A DNA stretch of 12,113 nt from contig CAMOQW010000052.1 in NCBI GenBank assembly GCA_946623195.1, forward strand, positions 1-12,113, given 5' to 3'. The notes under the pieces were generated by a model. It ran no database searches. It worked only from the letters and a program-made list of their open reading frames with translations, and had not been told where the DNA came from. Within the stretch, counting starts at the first letter, position 1, and the number at the start of each line of letters is the position of its first letter. Origin of the DNA: an uncultured Prevotella sp. (GTDB lineage: Bacteria > Bacteroidota > Bacteroidia > Bacteroidales > Bacteroidaceae). The translations under genes were made by a program, and so were the position numbers. Positions 5,977-12,113 of the stretch are shown here, piece after piece.

Positions 5977-8355
5977 ATGAGTCTAAGAAAACACATACTC
6001 ACAACCTGTTTGCTGCTCATGGCATTAGCCGTGAGCGGACAGTCGTTCACATTGTCGGGCAAAGTGACCGACGACGAGGGCAATGCCGTAGAACTGGCTA
6101 CCGTATCGTGTCTGGAACAAGGAGCCGTGACGATGGCCAACCTGAAGGGAGAATACTCGCTGAAACTGCATTCGGCCGACTCGGTGGTGGTGAAATACTC
6201 TATGGTGGGCTACCAGACCCGCACCCGCGTGCTTCGCAATCCGAGGGGCAACCAGCGACTGGTGGTGATGCTGCGCCCGATGAAAGCACTGGACGAGGTG
6301 GTGGTGACGGAAAAGCGCCGCCAGACCACGGGGACGGAACAGCTGGATGTCAAGAACATGAAACAGACGCCCTCGACCACCGGCAATGCGGTGGAGGAAC
6401 TGGTGCAACAGCAGGCCGGTGTGTCGACCCATAACGAGCTGTCGTCGCAATACAACGTGAGAGGTGGCTCATTCGATGAAAACTCCGTCTATATCAACAA
6501 CGTGGAGATATACCGCCCGCTGCTGATCCGTTCGGGACAACAGGAGGGCTTAAGCATCATCAACAGCGACATGGTGGAGAAAATCGGATTCTCGTCGGGT
6601 GGATTCGAGGCTAAGTATGGCGACAAGATGTCGTCGGCACTGGACATACAATACCGCAAACCTAACCGATGGGAAGGCAATCTGCAGGCTTCGCTGCTGG
6701 GCGGCTCGGCATTCATCGGCTATGGCAACAAGAAATTCAGCATGAGCCACGGACTGCGCTACAAGACCAACCGATACCTCCTGGGTTCACTAGAGACCAA
6801 GGGCGAATACCGGCCGAACTTCCTTGACTACCAGACGTATATCACCTATCAGCCCAACCAGCGATGGAGCTTCGACTTCATCGGCAACATATCCGAAAAC
6901 CACTACAATTTCCGCCCGTCAGACCGTGAGACATCATTTGGCACGATGCAGAACGTAAAGACTTTCAAGGTGTATTTCGACGGACAGGAGAAGGATATCT
7001 TCCGCACACTCTTCGGCACGTTCCGAATCCAACGCTCCTTCTCGGAAAAGACGAAGCTGACGCTGCTGGGGTCGGCATTCCACACCAAGGAACAGGAAAC
7101 CTTCGACATCATGGGACAGTACTGGCTGGACGACACACAGACACAGGAACAGCTGGGGGTGGGAACCTATATGGAACATGCCCGCAACTACCTGAAAGCC
7201 GACGTACAGAGCCTGAAGCTGATGCTGAACCACAAGATGAAGCAACACGACATTGAAGCCGGATTCACCGTGAAACGGGAAAAAATCAGCGAGAACTCGC
7301 GGGAATACGAAATGCGAGACTCCAGCGGATACTCCATCCCCCACAGTGCCGACCGACTGGACTTGATATATTCGCTGGTCTCCAAGAACTCCATTTCGTC
7401 GACCCGACTGGAGGGCTATTTCCAGGACACCTACCGCTTCCGGACGAAGGGCGAAAAGCCTTGGCACTTCACACTGAACTATGGTGTGCGGCTCGCCAAC
7501 TGGAGCTACAACAAAGAAACCATCGTGTCGCCACGCCTGTCGATAGCCGCCATCCCTTCCTTTAATGAGAACATGGTATTCCGCTTTAGCACAGGACTTT
7601 ACTATCAGGCTCCGTTCTACAAAGAACTGCGCGATACCACCACCCAAAGCGGTAGGACCATCGTCACGCTAAACGACCATATCAAGAGCCAGCGATCCAT
7701 CCATTTCGTGGGGGCTTTCGACTACAGATTCCGCATGGTCAACCGGCCGTTCCGGTTCACCGCTGAAGCCTACTATAAGGCTATGGCAAACCTGGTGCCC
7801 TATAACGTGCAGAACATGAAGGTGATCTACTATGGCGTGAACTCGGCCAGCGGACATGCCGTAGGACTTGACCTGAAACTGTTTGGCGAATTTGTGCCGG
7901 GCACCGACTCGTGGCTGACATTCAGCGTCATGTCGACCCGACAGACCATCAACGGCAACAGCGTACCCATGCCGACCGACCAGAGATGGGGTATCAACCT
8001 GCACTTTACCGACTATTTCCCGGGAACAGAACGCTGGAAGATGACGCTGAAACTGGCCTTTGCCGACGGGCTGCCTTTCGGCGCACCACACCGTGGACTG
8101 GAATATCAGCAGTTCAGGGCACCGGCCTACAAACGGGCCGACATCGGACTGAGCTATCTGCTTATTGGCGATCCGCAGCAGCCTTCTTCATTCAAGAAAC
8201 CGCGCCTATGGATAGGAGTAGACGGGCTGAACATCTTCGGCATCTCCAATGTTAACTCATACTACTGGGTGACAGATGTCACCAACCACCAGTATGCGGT
8301 TCCCAACTACCTGACCGGCCGCCAGATAAATGCCAAAGTGACCGTGGAACTGTAG
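5977..8355 (+). CDS. TonB-dependent outer-membrane receptor, 792 aa
   Basis: An outer-membrane beta-barrel for TonB-driven uptake. The signal peptide runs to about residue 21 (VSG, then QSFTLSG). Residues ~24-103 form a carboxypeptidase-regulatory-like domain (SGKVTDDEGNAVELATVS..GEYSLKL..VVVKYSMVGYQT). LDEVVVTEKRR near 105 is the TonB-box-like linker to the plug. The plug (about 130-225) has NAVEELVQQQAGVSTHNELSSQYNVRGGS and VYINNVEIYRP. The rest is barrel strands and ends in NAKVTVEL, a normal amphipathic terminal strand, so the gene appears full length. No SusD-like partner lies beside it, so it is not a classical glycan-utilisation pair; iron, cobalamin or another ligand is possible. It follows the acyltransferase gene by 56 bp with only a weak ribosome binding site. 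Confidence 0.92.
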   Translation: MSLRKHILTTCLLLMALAVSGQSFTLSGKVTDDEGNAVELATVSCLEQGAVTMANLKGEYSLKLHSADSVVVKYSMVGYQTRTRVLRNPRGNQRLVVMLRPMKALDEVVVTEKRRQTTGTEQLDVKNMKQTPSTTGNAVEELVQQQAGVSTHNELSSQYNVRGGSFDENSVYINNVEIYRPLLIRSGQQEGLSIINSDMVEKIGFSSGGFEAKYGDKMSSALDIQYRKPNRWEGNLQASLLGGSAFIGYGNKKFSMSHGLRYKTNRYLLGSLETKGEYRPNFLDYQTYITYQPNQRWSFDFIGNISENHYNFRPSDRETSFGTMQNVKTFKVYFDGQEKDIFRTLFGTFRIQRSFSEKTKLTLLGSAFHTKEQETFDIMGQYWLDDTQTQEQLGVGTYMEHARNYLKADVQSLKLMLNHKMKQHDIEAGFTVKREKISENSREYEMRDSSGYSIPHSADRLDLIYSLVSKNSISSTRLEGYFQDTYRFRTKGEKPWHFTLNYGVRLANWSYNKETIVSPRLSIAAIPSFNENMVFRFSTGLYYQAPFYKELRDTTTQSGRTIVTLNDHIKSQRSIHFVGAFDYRFRMVNRPFRFTAEAYYKAMANLVPYNVQNMKVIYYGVNSASGHAVGLDLKLFGEFVPGTDSWLTFSVMSTRQTINGNSVPMPTDQRWGINLHFTDYFPGTERWKMTLKLAFADGLPFGAPHRGLEYQQFRAPAYKRADIGLSYLLIGDPQQPSSFKKPRLWIGVDGLNIFGISNVNSYYWVTDVTNHQYAVPNYLTGRQINAKVTVEL

Positions 8356-8411
8356 AAGGGGTTTGTAAGATTCCTTAGATAACATGTAAATAGTGTTAAA
8401 ATTCAATCTTT

Positions 8412-8439
8412 CGCAACAACAAAACGTATGATTGTTGCG
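8412..8439. repeat. 8-bp inverted repeat upstream of the lipoprotein promoter
   Basis: CGCAACAA (8412-8419) and TTGTTGCG (8432-8439) are perfect inverted copies separated by 12 nt. The element lies just upstream of the -7 box of the lipoprotein gene, roughly over its -33 region, and 57 nt after the receptor stop. It could be an operator, or a weak stem at the end of the receptor transcript; there is no clean U-tract after it, which argues against an intrinsic terminator. Confidence 0.4.
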
Positions 8440-8448
8440 CTTTGTTTG

Positions 8449-8456
8449 TAAATTTG
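8449..8456 (+). promoter_or_regulatory. -7 box of the lipoprotein gene promoter
   Basis: TAaaTTTG at 8449-8456 matches the -7 consensus. A transcript starting near 8462 would exclude the ATG at 8458 and give a leader of about 20 nt before the ATG at 8482, which therefore is the likely start. No convincing -33 TTTG is seen at the usual spacing. Confidence 0.55.
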
Positions 8457-8481
8457 CATGGAAATATCAACACAACGAGCT

Positions 8482-11013
8482 ATGAAACAGCATTTTATCA
8501 TTCTTACGGCAGCCCTGCTGGTGCTGACAGGCTGCAAAAAGCAAGATTTCGGCTTAGCAGAGACTGATTTACGATCAGTTGAGGCTAACTTTGAGTCAAG
8601 GTTTGGCATATCAATAGATGCCAACCAAGACTGGAACAGCATCATCAGCGGGTCGGTGACCATCACTGCTGATGCTGACCTGAACGACATTGTGAAGGTA
8701 CAGATACTGAATGAGTCGCCCTTCCGTAACGCTGATGCCCGCGTTCTCAATGAAGCCAAGATACAGAAAGGTGAGACGGTGACACTGACCTACGACGCTC
8801 CGAAACTGAACAAACGCCTCATAGCCGCCTGCGTAGACAGCAAGGGGCGCTACTACATCAAGGGCTTCGACATGACCAGCAACGAAGTGAGCTTCCAGTC
8901 AGCAACACGCTCTGTCCGACGGGCTGCCACGACTTACCCGGAGGCATCGACACTGAAGATGGAGTTCAAAAACTCTGAAGCATCTTATAACGCCCTGCGT
9001 ACCTGGGTTGCCAACATGGCAGTAGCCCGTGGCGACGAAGGCTTTACCCGGTGGACTTCCGAAAAGCACATTGACCTCTGGGCCGACAAGGGCTGGGAGG
9101 CCGAGCGTCTGTGGAAGCCCTCCGACACCTCAACAGGAACGGAATGGAAGGTCGTTAACGGCACCGTAGTCCGCGACATCGCTGCCATCACTGCAGAAGA
9201 GAACGAAAGCCTACAGGACATCTTCAACCAGAACCTCTACCGCACAGACCCCAGTGGCAAATGGGGACGCAAAGACAACCTGCCGCTGATTCGCGAAAGT
9301 GAGGTCGTGAAGTTCTACAACAACCATCTGGTCAGCGACGGCGTGACACCCATTACCGTCATCCCCGTACAGATGTCGTCGTCAGAGATGAAGAACTGCC
9401 ACCTTTATTATTATTACTATAAGACCTCTGACATCCCCACTGGCATGTCGGAAACTGACTATATCAAGCAATTGCCCAAGTTCAAGGCCATCCAGTGCTG
9501 GCACACGATGAGTGCGGCAGGAATCGGAGGTAATGGCAGCGAGAGTTTCTTCAAAAAACACGAATATCTGCTGCCTTACTATGGAGCGATGTCGGTATAT
9601 GCCAACCAGTCCGTTCCGGCAGAGGAAGGGTTCAGCACTGACGGCAAGGCTTATCGCATCCGCAATGGTGCCCAGCTGAACGGCACCGACTACTTTATGA
9701 CCTTCCTGCCCATGAACCAGTCGGACAAGATAGCAACACGCTATGCCGACGATGATGCCAACGTTGCCGACCAGCTGTGGAAAGTCTACACCGACAAAGA
9801 CGGCAACACGGCACTCTACAACATCGGGGCAGGGCGCTTCCTGGTATGGGACGGGGCTTGGGACACCCGCTACTCGCCAGAACTCGACATCGTCAATGCA
9901 AACCGCTACTGGATAGACAGCGAAAACCACATCTGGCGCTATAACAACCGCAACAAGCAGGGGCTGGGAACAGACCTGGGCAGCAACTACGGCATCTGGA
10001 CAGACAAGAACACGGGCATCGGCGACAAACTGAAATGGTATTTTGAGGAGTACACCGGCAATGCCGGCATCGTTCCGGCTGCCGTCAACTTCGAGAAGCA
10101 TGTTGCACAAAACACAGCACCCTCCATTGTCATACCAGAAGGTTACCGCATCGGTTTCGTGCTGCGCAAGCTGCAGGGCAGCCAGAATTGGGCAAAAGAC
10201 GACATCATCACGTCGCCATACAACGGCTGCTGCTATAGTGCCGGTAGCCTGAACAAGGAGATATTCCACTTCCCCGGACACTTCGTTTCGAGCGGAACAT
10301 ATTTCTCAATGCAAGAGGACGACCCCAGGGTAGCCTACTTCACCGGTAACGGACGGACCTACCTCACCTTTGAGGACGGCTCTGACGCCCAGTATAGCGA
10401 CATGATCATCGAGATTACCGGTACGACGGAACTCCATGAGGACATCGACCCCGAAGCCGCTGCCTACACCATGTGCTTCGAGGACCGTCCCCACGAGGCC
10501 GACTACGACCTCAACGATGTCGTGTTGCGCTGTTCACGCGTTGATGCCACCACCATTGAACTGGCTCTGGTGGCCACCGGAGCCAATGACGAAGTCGTCA
10601 TACGTGGTGCCGAAGGCTGGGAACTCAACAACCGCGAGGTACATGAAATCTTCCATGCGACGACAACGGCTGCCGACGGCAACCGCTTCGTCAATACCGT
10701 CATTGGCGGTACGCGCCGTGAAGTGCAGTCGCGCTATGTGACCATCGATGCCACGATGACCATCCCAGAATACTTGAAGAATATCTACATCGAAAACTAT
10801 ACTACGGGAAGAACCATCCGCTACTCGAAAACCGGAGAGCCGCCATTTGCCATCATCGTGCCTGAAGACTTCCAGTACCCGAAGGAGAACCTGTCTATCA
10901 CTGAAGCCTACAAGGAATTCCTTGAATGGGCGCAGGATGTCAATGCCTCGGGAGATTGGTACAAGTACGATGAAGCCGATAAGATATTCCCCAGTCTCTT
11001 CCAGAACTGGTAA
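8482..11013 (+). CDS. Surface-type lipoprotein with C-terminal DUF4842 (LruC-like) domain, 843 aa
   Basis: The exact function is unknown; it is likely anchored to the outer membrane. MKQHFIILTAALLVLTGCKK carries a lipobox with lipidated Cys18. The ATG at 8482 is preferred to that at 8458, which abuts the -7 box and would spoil the signal peptide. Residues ~25-135 (NFESRFGISIDANQDWNSIISGSVTITADADLND..) are the N-terminal beta-rich module typical of DUF4842 proteins. Residues ~390-520 (YRIRNGAQLNGTDYFMT..LYNIGAGRFLVWDG..WYFEEY) look like a ricin-type beta-trefoil or similar carbohydrate-binding unit; this is tentative. From ~560 a DUF4114/DUF4842-like region follows, with FEDGSDAQYSD (630-640) and FEDRPHEADYDLND (666-679), the second being the hallmark acidic motif, possibly calcium-binding. 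The C-terminus (LSITEAYKEFLEWAQD..GDWYK) matches the family end. It has its own promoter downstream of the receptor gene. Confidence 0.85.
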   Translation: MKQHFIILTAALLVLTGCKKQDFGLAETDLRSVEANFESRFGISIDANQDWNSIISGSVTITADADLNDIVKVQILNESPFRNADARVLNEAKIQKGETVTLTYDAPKLNKRLIAACVDSKGRYYIKGFDMTSNEVSFQSATRSVRRAATTYPEASTLKMEFKNSEASYNALRTWVANMAVARGDEGFTRWTSEKHIDLWADKGWEAERLWKPSDTSTGTEWKVVNGTVVRDIAAITAEENESLQDIFNQNLYRTDPSGKWGRKDNLPLIRESEVVKFYNNHLVSDGVTPITVIPVQMSSSEMKNCHLYYYYYKTSDIPTGMSETDYIKQLPKFKAIQCWHTMSAAGIGGNGSESFFKKHEYLLPYYGAMSVYANQSVPAEEGFSTDGKAYRIRNGAQLNGTDYFMTFLPMNQSDKIATRYADDDANVADQLWKVYTDKDGNTALYNIGAGRFLVWDGAWDTRYSPELDIVNANRYWIDSENHIWRYNNRNKQGLGTDLGSNYGIWTDKNTGIGDKLKWYFEEYTGNAGIVPAAVNFEKHVAQNTAPSIVIPEGYRIGFVLRKLQGSQNWAKDDIITSPYNGCCYSAGSLNKEIFHFPGHFVSSGTYFSMQEDDPRVAYFTGNGRTYLTFEDGSDAQYSDMIIEITGTTELHEDIDPEAAAYTMCFEDRPHEADYDLNDVVLRCSRVDATTIELALVATGANDEVVIRGAEGWELNNREVHEIFHATTTAADGNRFVNTVIGGTRREVQSRYVTIDATMTIPEYLKNIYIENYTTGRTIRYSKTGEPPFAIIVPEDFQYPKENLSITEAYKEFLEWAQDVNASGDWYKYDEADKIFPSLFQNW

Positions 11014-11093
11014 GAACGTCATGGCGCGGACTCCTGAGTTTTAATAATGCTTAATTTATTGAATCTTTAACCTGCTATATTAGGAAATCTTTG

Positions 11094-11101
11094 TACCTTT
11101 G
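11094..11101 (+). promoter_or_regulatory. -7 box of the epimerase promoter
   Basis: TAccTTTG at 11094-11101 matches the -7 consensus and would give a leader of about 27 nt before the ATG at 11134. The 120 bp between the lipoprotein stop and this ATG are otherwise AT-rich, with no convincing terminator. Confidence 0.6.
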
Positions 11102-11133
11102 CATCAATTTTTAAATAATCATTGATCAAAGAT

Positions 11134-11544
11134 ATGAAGATTTCACACATTGAGCATCTGGGCATTGCCGTCCAGAACATTGAAGAGAGCCTGCCGTTCT
11201 TCACGGACGTGCTGGGACTGGAGTGTTATGCAACTGAAGTAGTAGAAGACCAGAAAGTGAAGACCGCCTTCCTGAAGTGTGGTGAGGTGAAGCTGGAACT
11301 GCTGGAGCCGACATCACCCGAGAGCACCATCCAGAAGTGGCTGGACAAGGGCAACAAGGGTGTGCACCATGTAGCATTCTGCATTGAGGACGGTGTGGCC
11401 AATGCACTGGCTGAGGTTTCCGAGAAGGGTGTCCGCCTGATTGACCAGGCTCCCCGCAAGGGTGCCGAAGGTCTGAACATCGCCTTCCTGCACCCGAAGT
11501 CAACGGCAGGCATACTGACTGAGCTTTGCGAGCACCCGGAGTGA
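11134..11544 (+). CDS. mce: Methylmalonyl-CoA epimerase, 136 aa
   Basis: It interconverts (R)- and (S)-methylmalonyl-CoA in the succinate-propionate pathway, linking methylmalonyl-CoA mutase to the decarboxylase/carboxylase. It is a glyoxalase/VOC-fold metalloenzyme. The two VOC halves are visible: HIEHLGIAVQNIEESLPFFTDVLGL at the start and GVHHVAFCIEDGVANAL from 76. Expected metal ligands by family are H8, E55 (in KLELLEP), H79 and E130 (ILTE). SPESTIQKWL and APRKGAEGLNIAFLHP are strongly characteristic of the family. The ATG at 11134 gives the standard N-terminus MKISHIEHLGIAV; an in-frame TTG at 11122 would add four residues and is less likely. The length is normal. The pathway partner lies downstream, beyond the four-helix-bundle cassette. 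Confidence 0.95.
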   Translation: MKISHIEHLGIAVQNIEESLPFFTDVLGLECYATEVVEDQKVKTAFLKCGEVKLELLEPTSPESTIQKWLDKGNKGVHHVAFCIEDGVANALAEVSEKGVRLIDQAPRKGAEGLNIAFLHPKSTAGILTELCEHPE

Positions 11545-11578
11545 TTTTCGATTTAACAATTTTCGATTTTCGATTTAA
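11544..11578 (+). repeat. Left repeat cluster of the four-helix-bundle cassette
   Basis: It contains ATTTTCGATTTA at 11544-11555 and 11566-11577 exactly, and a third copy with one mismatch at 11559-11570 (ATTTTCGATTTT). The second and third copies overlap by a few bases. The cluster begins at the last base of the epimerase stop codon and runs to the base before the next ATG, so it is the whole intergenic space. There is no Shine-Dalgarno in it. Confidence 0.85.
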
Positions 11579-11956
11579 ATGACCGAGCTGGAGCTTAAAG
11601 ACAGGTTTAGGACATTTTCTATCAGAATAGTCAAGATGGTAAACGCAATGCCCTCAACAATTGCCTCAGCGGCAATAGCCAAGCAGATAGTTCGCTCAGG
11701 AACTTCTCCATACGCCAACTACCGCGCAGCATGTTTGGGAAAATCGGACAAAGACTTCCTCAACAAGCTTAAGATGGTAGAAGAAGAACTGGATGAAACC
11801 GGACAGTGGCTCGACATTATTATGGCAACAGAAATAATGCCACAACCTCGTATTCAACCATTGTATACCGAGAGTCAAGAGTTACAGAAGATTATAGCAA
11901 AATCCATTCTTACCATGAAACGTAAACTTGGCGAATACCCTCTGCCAGAATACTAA
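11579..11956 (+). CDS. Four-helix-bundle protein (23S rRNA intervening-sequence protein family), 125 aa
   Basis: A small helical protein of the S23/IVP family, which also includes the Avd proteins of diversity-generating retroelements; its biochemical role is unknown, with nucleic-acid binding suspected for relatives. The family signature is clear: helix FRTFSIRIVKMVNAMP, then AIAKQIVRSGTSPYANYRAAC (32-52), then SDKDFLNKLKMVEEELDETGQWLDI (56-80), and a final helix ELQKIIAKSILTMKRKL. The length fits the family (about 115-130). The ATG at 11579 follows the left repeat cluster directly without a ribosome binding site; initiation may depend on the epimerase transcript. Codon use (for example aat, aaa, tta, ata) is more AT-rich than in the neighbours, suggesting transfer. 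No reverse transcriptase or variable repeat is nearby, so it is not a visible part of a retroelement. Confidence 0.9.
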   Translation: MTELELKDRFRTFSIRIVKMVNAMPSTIASAAIAKQIVRSGTSPYANYRAACLGKSDKDFLNKLKMVEEELDETGQWLDIIMATEIMPQPRIQPLYTESQELQKIIAKSILTMKRKLGEYPLPEY

Positions 11957-11957
11957 C

Positions 11958-11997
11958 AAATCGTAAATCGAAAATATCGTAAATCGAAAATAAATTG
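11958..11997 (+). repeat. Right repeat cluster with a perfect 16-bp tandem duplication
   Basis: ATCGTAAATCGAAAAT occurs twice back to back, at 11960-11975 and 11976-11991, followed by AAATTG. Each unit contains TAAATCGAAAAT, the exact reverse complement of the left-cluster sequence ATTTTCGATTTA. The cluster starts one base after the stop of the four-helix-bundle gene. On RNA the two clusters could pair and enclose the whole gene. Confidence 0.85.
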
Positions 11998-12033
11998 TAA
12001 ATAAGTATTAATTAGAATAATAGTAAATACAAG

Positions 12034-12113
12034 ATGAGTAAACAGTTAGAAAAGATTAAGCAACTCATCGAGAAGCGCGAACAGGCCCGTCTCGGTGGTG
12101 GTGAGAAAGCTAT
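12034..12113 (+). CDS. mmdA: Methylmalonyl-CoA decarboxylase / propionyl-CoA carboxylase carboxyltransferase subunit, N-terminal fragment
   Basis: The gene begins with ATG at 12034 and runs off the window after 26 complete codons. The fragment MSKQLEKIKQLIEKREQARLGGGEKA matches the conserved N-terminus of the acyl-CoA carboxylase beta (carboxyltransferase) subunit, in which the LGGGEKAI segment is diagnostic in Bacteroidales. The full protein is expected to be about 510-520 residues and to act on (S)-methylmalonyl-CoA, forming propionyl-CoA with biotin as carboxyl carrier. Placement after the epimerase gene supports the call. No TAnnTTTG promoter is seen in the 77 bp before it, so it may be transcribed from the epimerase promoter through the cassette. 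The exact start agrees with the family; the remainder is unseen. Confidence 0.85.
   Translation, partial: MSKQLEKIKQLIEKREQARLGGGEKA

Larger units (their letters stand above)
11544..11997 (+). mobile_element. Putative inserted cassette: four-helix-bundle gene between inverted repeats
   Basis: About 454 bp enclosed by ATTTTCGATTTA copies on the left and exact reverse-complement copies (TAAATCGAAAAT at 11964-11975 and 11980-11991) on the right, with CAATTT (11557-11562) and AAATTG (11992-11997) extending the symmetry. The content is one small gene of the 23S rRNA intervening-sequence protein family. The cassette separates two enzymes of one pathway and is more AT-rich than its flanks. Complementary ends around this protein family recall rRNA intervening sequences. 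No transposase or obvious target duplication is visible, so mobility is an inference. Confidence 0.45.

Noticed and set aside
8356..8376. AAGG/CCTT pair after the receptor stop as a terminator
   Set aside because: Only four base pairs with a long loop and no T-run.
9405..9420. Short TAT-type repeat giving five consecutive tyrosines in the lipoprotein
   Set aside because: The codons are mixed (TAT and TAC) and the run is short, so it is probably protein sequence and not a phase-variable tract.
9382..10281. Minus-strand 299-codon open frame inside the lipoprotein gene
   Set aside because: It lies fully antisense to a recognised coding region and shows no family resemblance, ribosome binding site or promoter.
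11028..11042. Hairpin GGACTCCTGAGT followed by TTT after the lipoprotein gene as an intrinsic terminator
   Set aside because: The stem is three to four base pairs with too tight a loop; not credible without a longer stem.
11544..11997. Diversity-generating retroelement, because the Avd accessory protein shares this fold
   Set aside because: No reverse transcriptase, template repeat or variable repeat is visible in the window, and the gene fits the stand-alone S23 family.
11958..11997. CRISPR array, given the regular 16-bp repeat
   Set aside because: The units are directly adjacent without spacers, only two in number, and there are no cas genes.

Overview
The window looks like chromosome from a Bacteroidales bacterium, most plausibly a Prevotella-like gut or oral species. 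The -7 boxes have the Bacteroidota form TAnnTTTG. Shine-Dalgarno sites are mostly weak. The gene families are typical of the group: a TonB-dependent receptor with an N-terminal carboxypeptidase-regulatory-like domain, a DUF4842 (LruC-type) lipoprotein, a DUF2520 protein paired with a KdsC-like phosphatase, and methylmalonyl-CoA epimerase next to a carboxylase beta subunit. The genus is inferred from protein style only. No rRNA, tRNA, CRISPR array or transposase was seen.

Layout. (1) Positions 1-1951, plus strand: a promoter, a good ribosome binding site and a secreted 618-residue LPP20-like protein. (2) Positions 1961-4879, minus strand: a tight four-gene operon read nitroreductase, DUF2520 Rossmann protein, KdsC-like HAD phosphatase, transpeptidase-only penicillin-binding protein. 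It converges on gene 1 with only 9 bp between the stops. (3) Positions 4880-4969: a 90-bp divergent promoter region. (4) Positions 4970-8355, plus strand: a GNAT/FemAB-like acyltransferase followed by a TonB-dependent receptor, probably co-transcribed. The acyltransferase has a -7 box four bases before its ATG and may be leaderless. (5) Positions 8356-11013: a promoter with a nearby inverted repeat, then an 843-residue surface-type lipoprotein with a C-terminal DUF4842 domain. (6) Positions 11014-12113, plus strand: methylmalonyl-CoA epimerase, a small four-helix-bundle gene enclosed by AT-rich inverted repeats, and the first 26 codons of the methylmalonyl-CoA decarboxylase/propionyl-CoA carboxylase carboxyltransferase subunit.

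How the genes fit together. The epimerase and the carboxyltransferase belong to the succinate-propionate (methylmalonyl-CoA) pathway. The four-helix-bundle cassette sits between them and looks inserted: it is more AT-rich than its neighbours, and copies of a 12-bp sequence stand in inverted orientation on its two sides, as in the intervening sequences of bacterial 23S rRNA that carry the same protein family. This cassette is the most unusual structure in the window. The minus-strand operon mixes a phosphatase of the sugar-phosphate (LPS Kdo) type with a small periplasmic transpeptidase, which hints at an envelope role. The acyltransferase, receptor and lipoprotein also point to the cell surface, but no substrate can be assigned.
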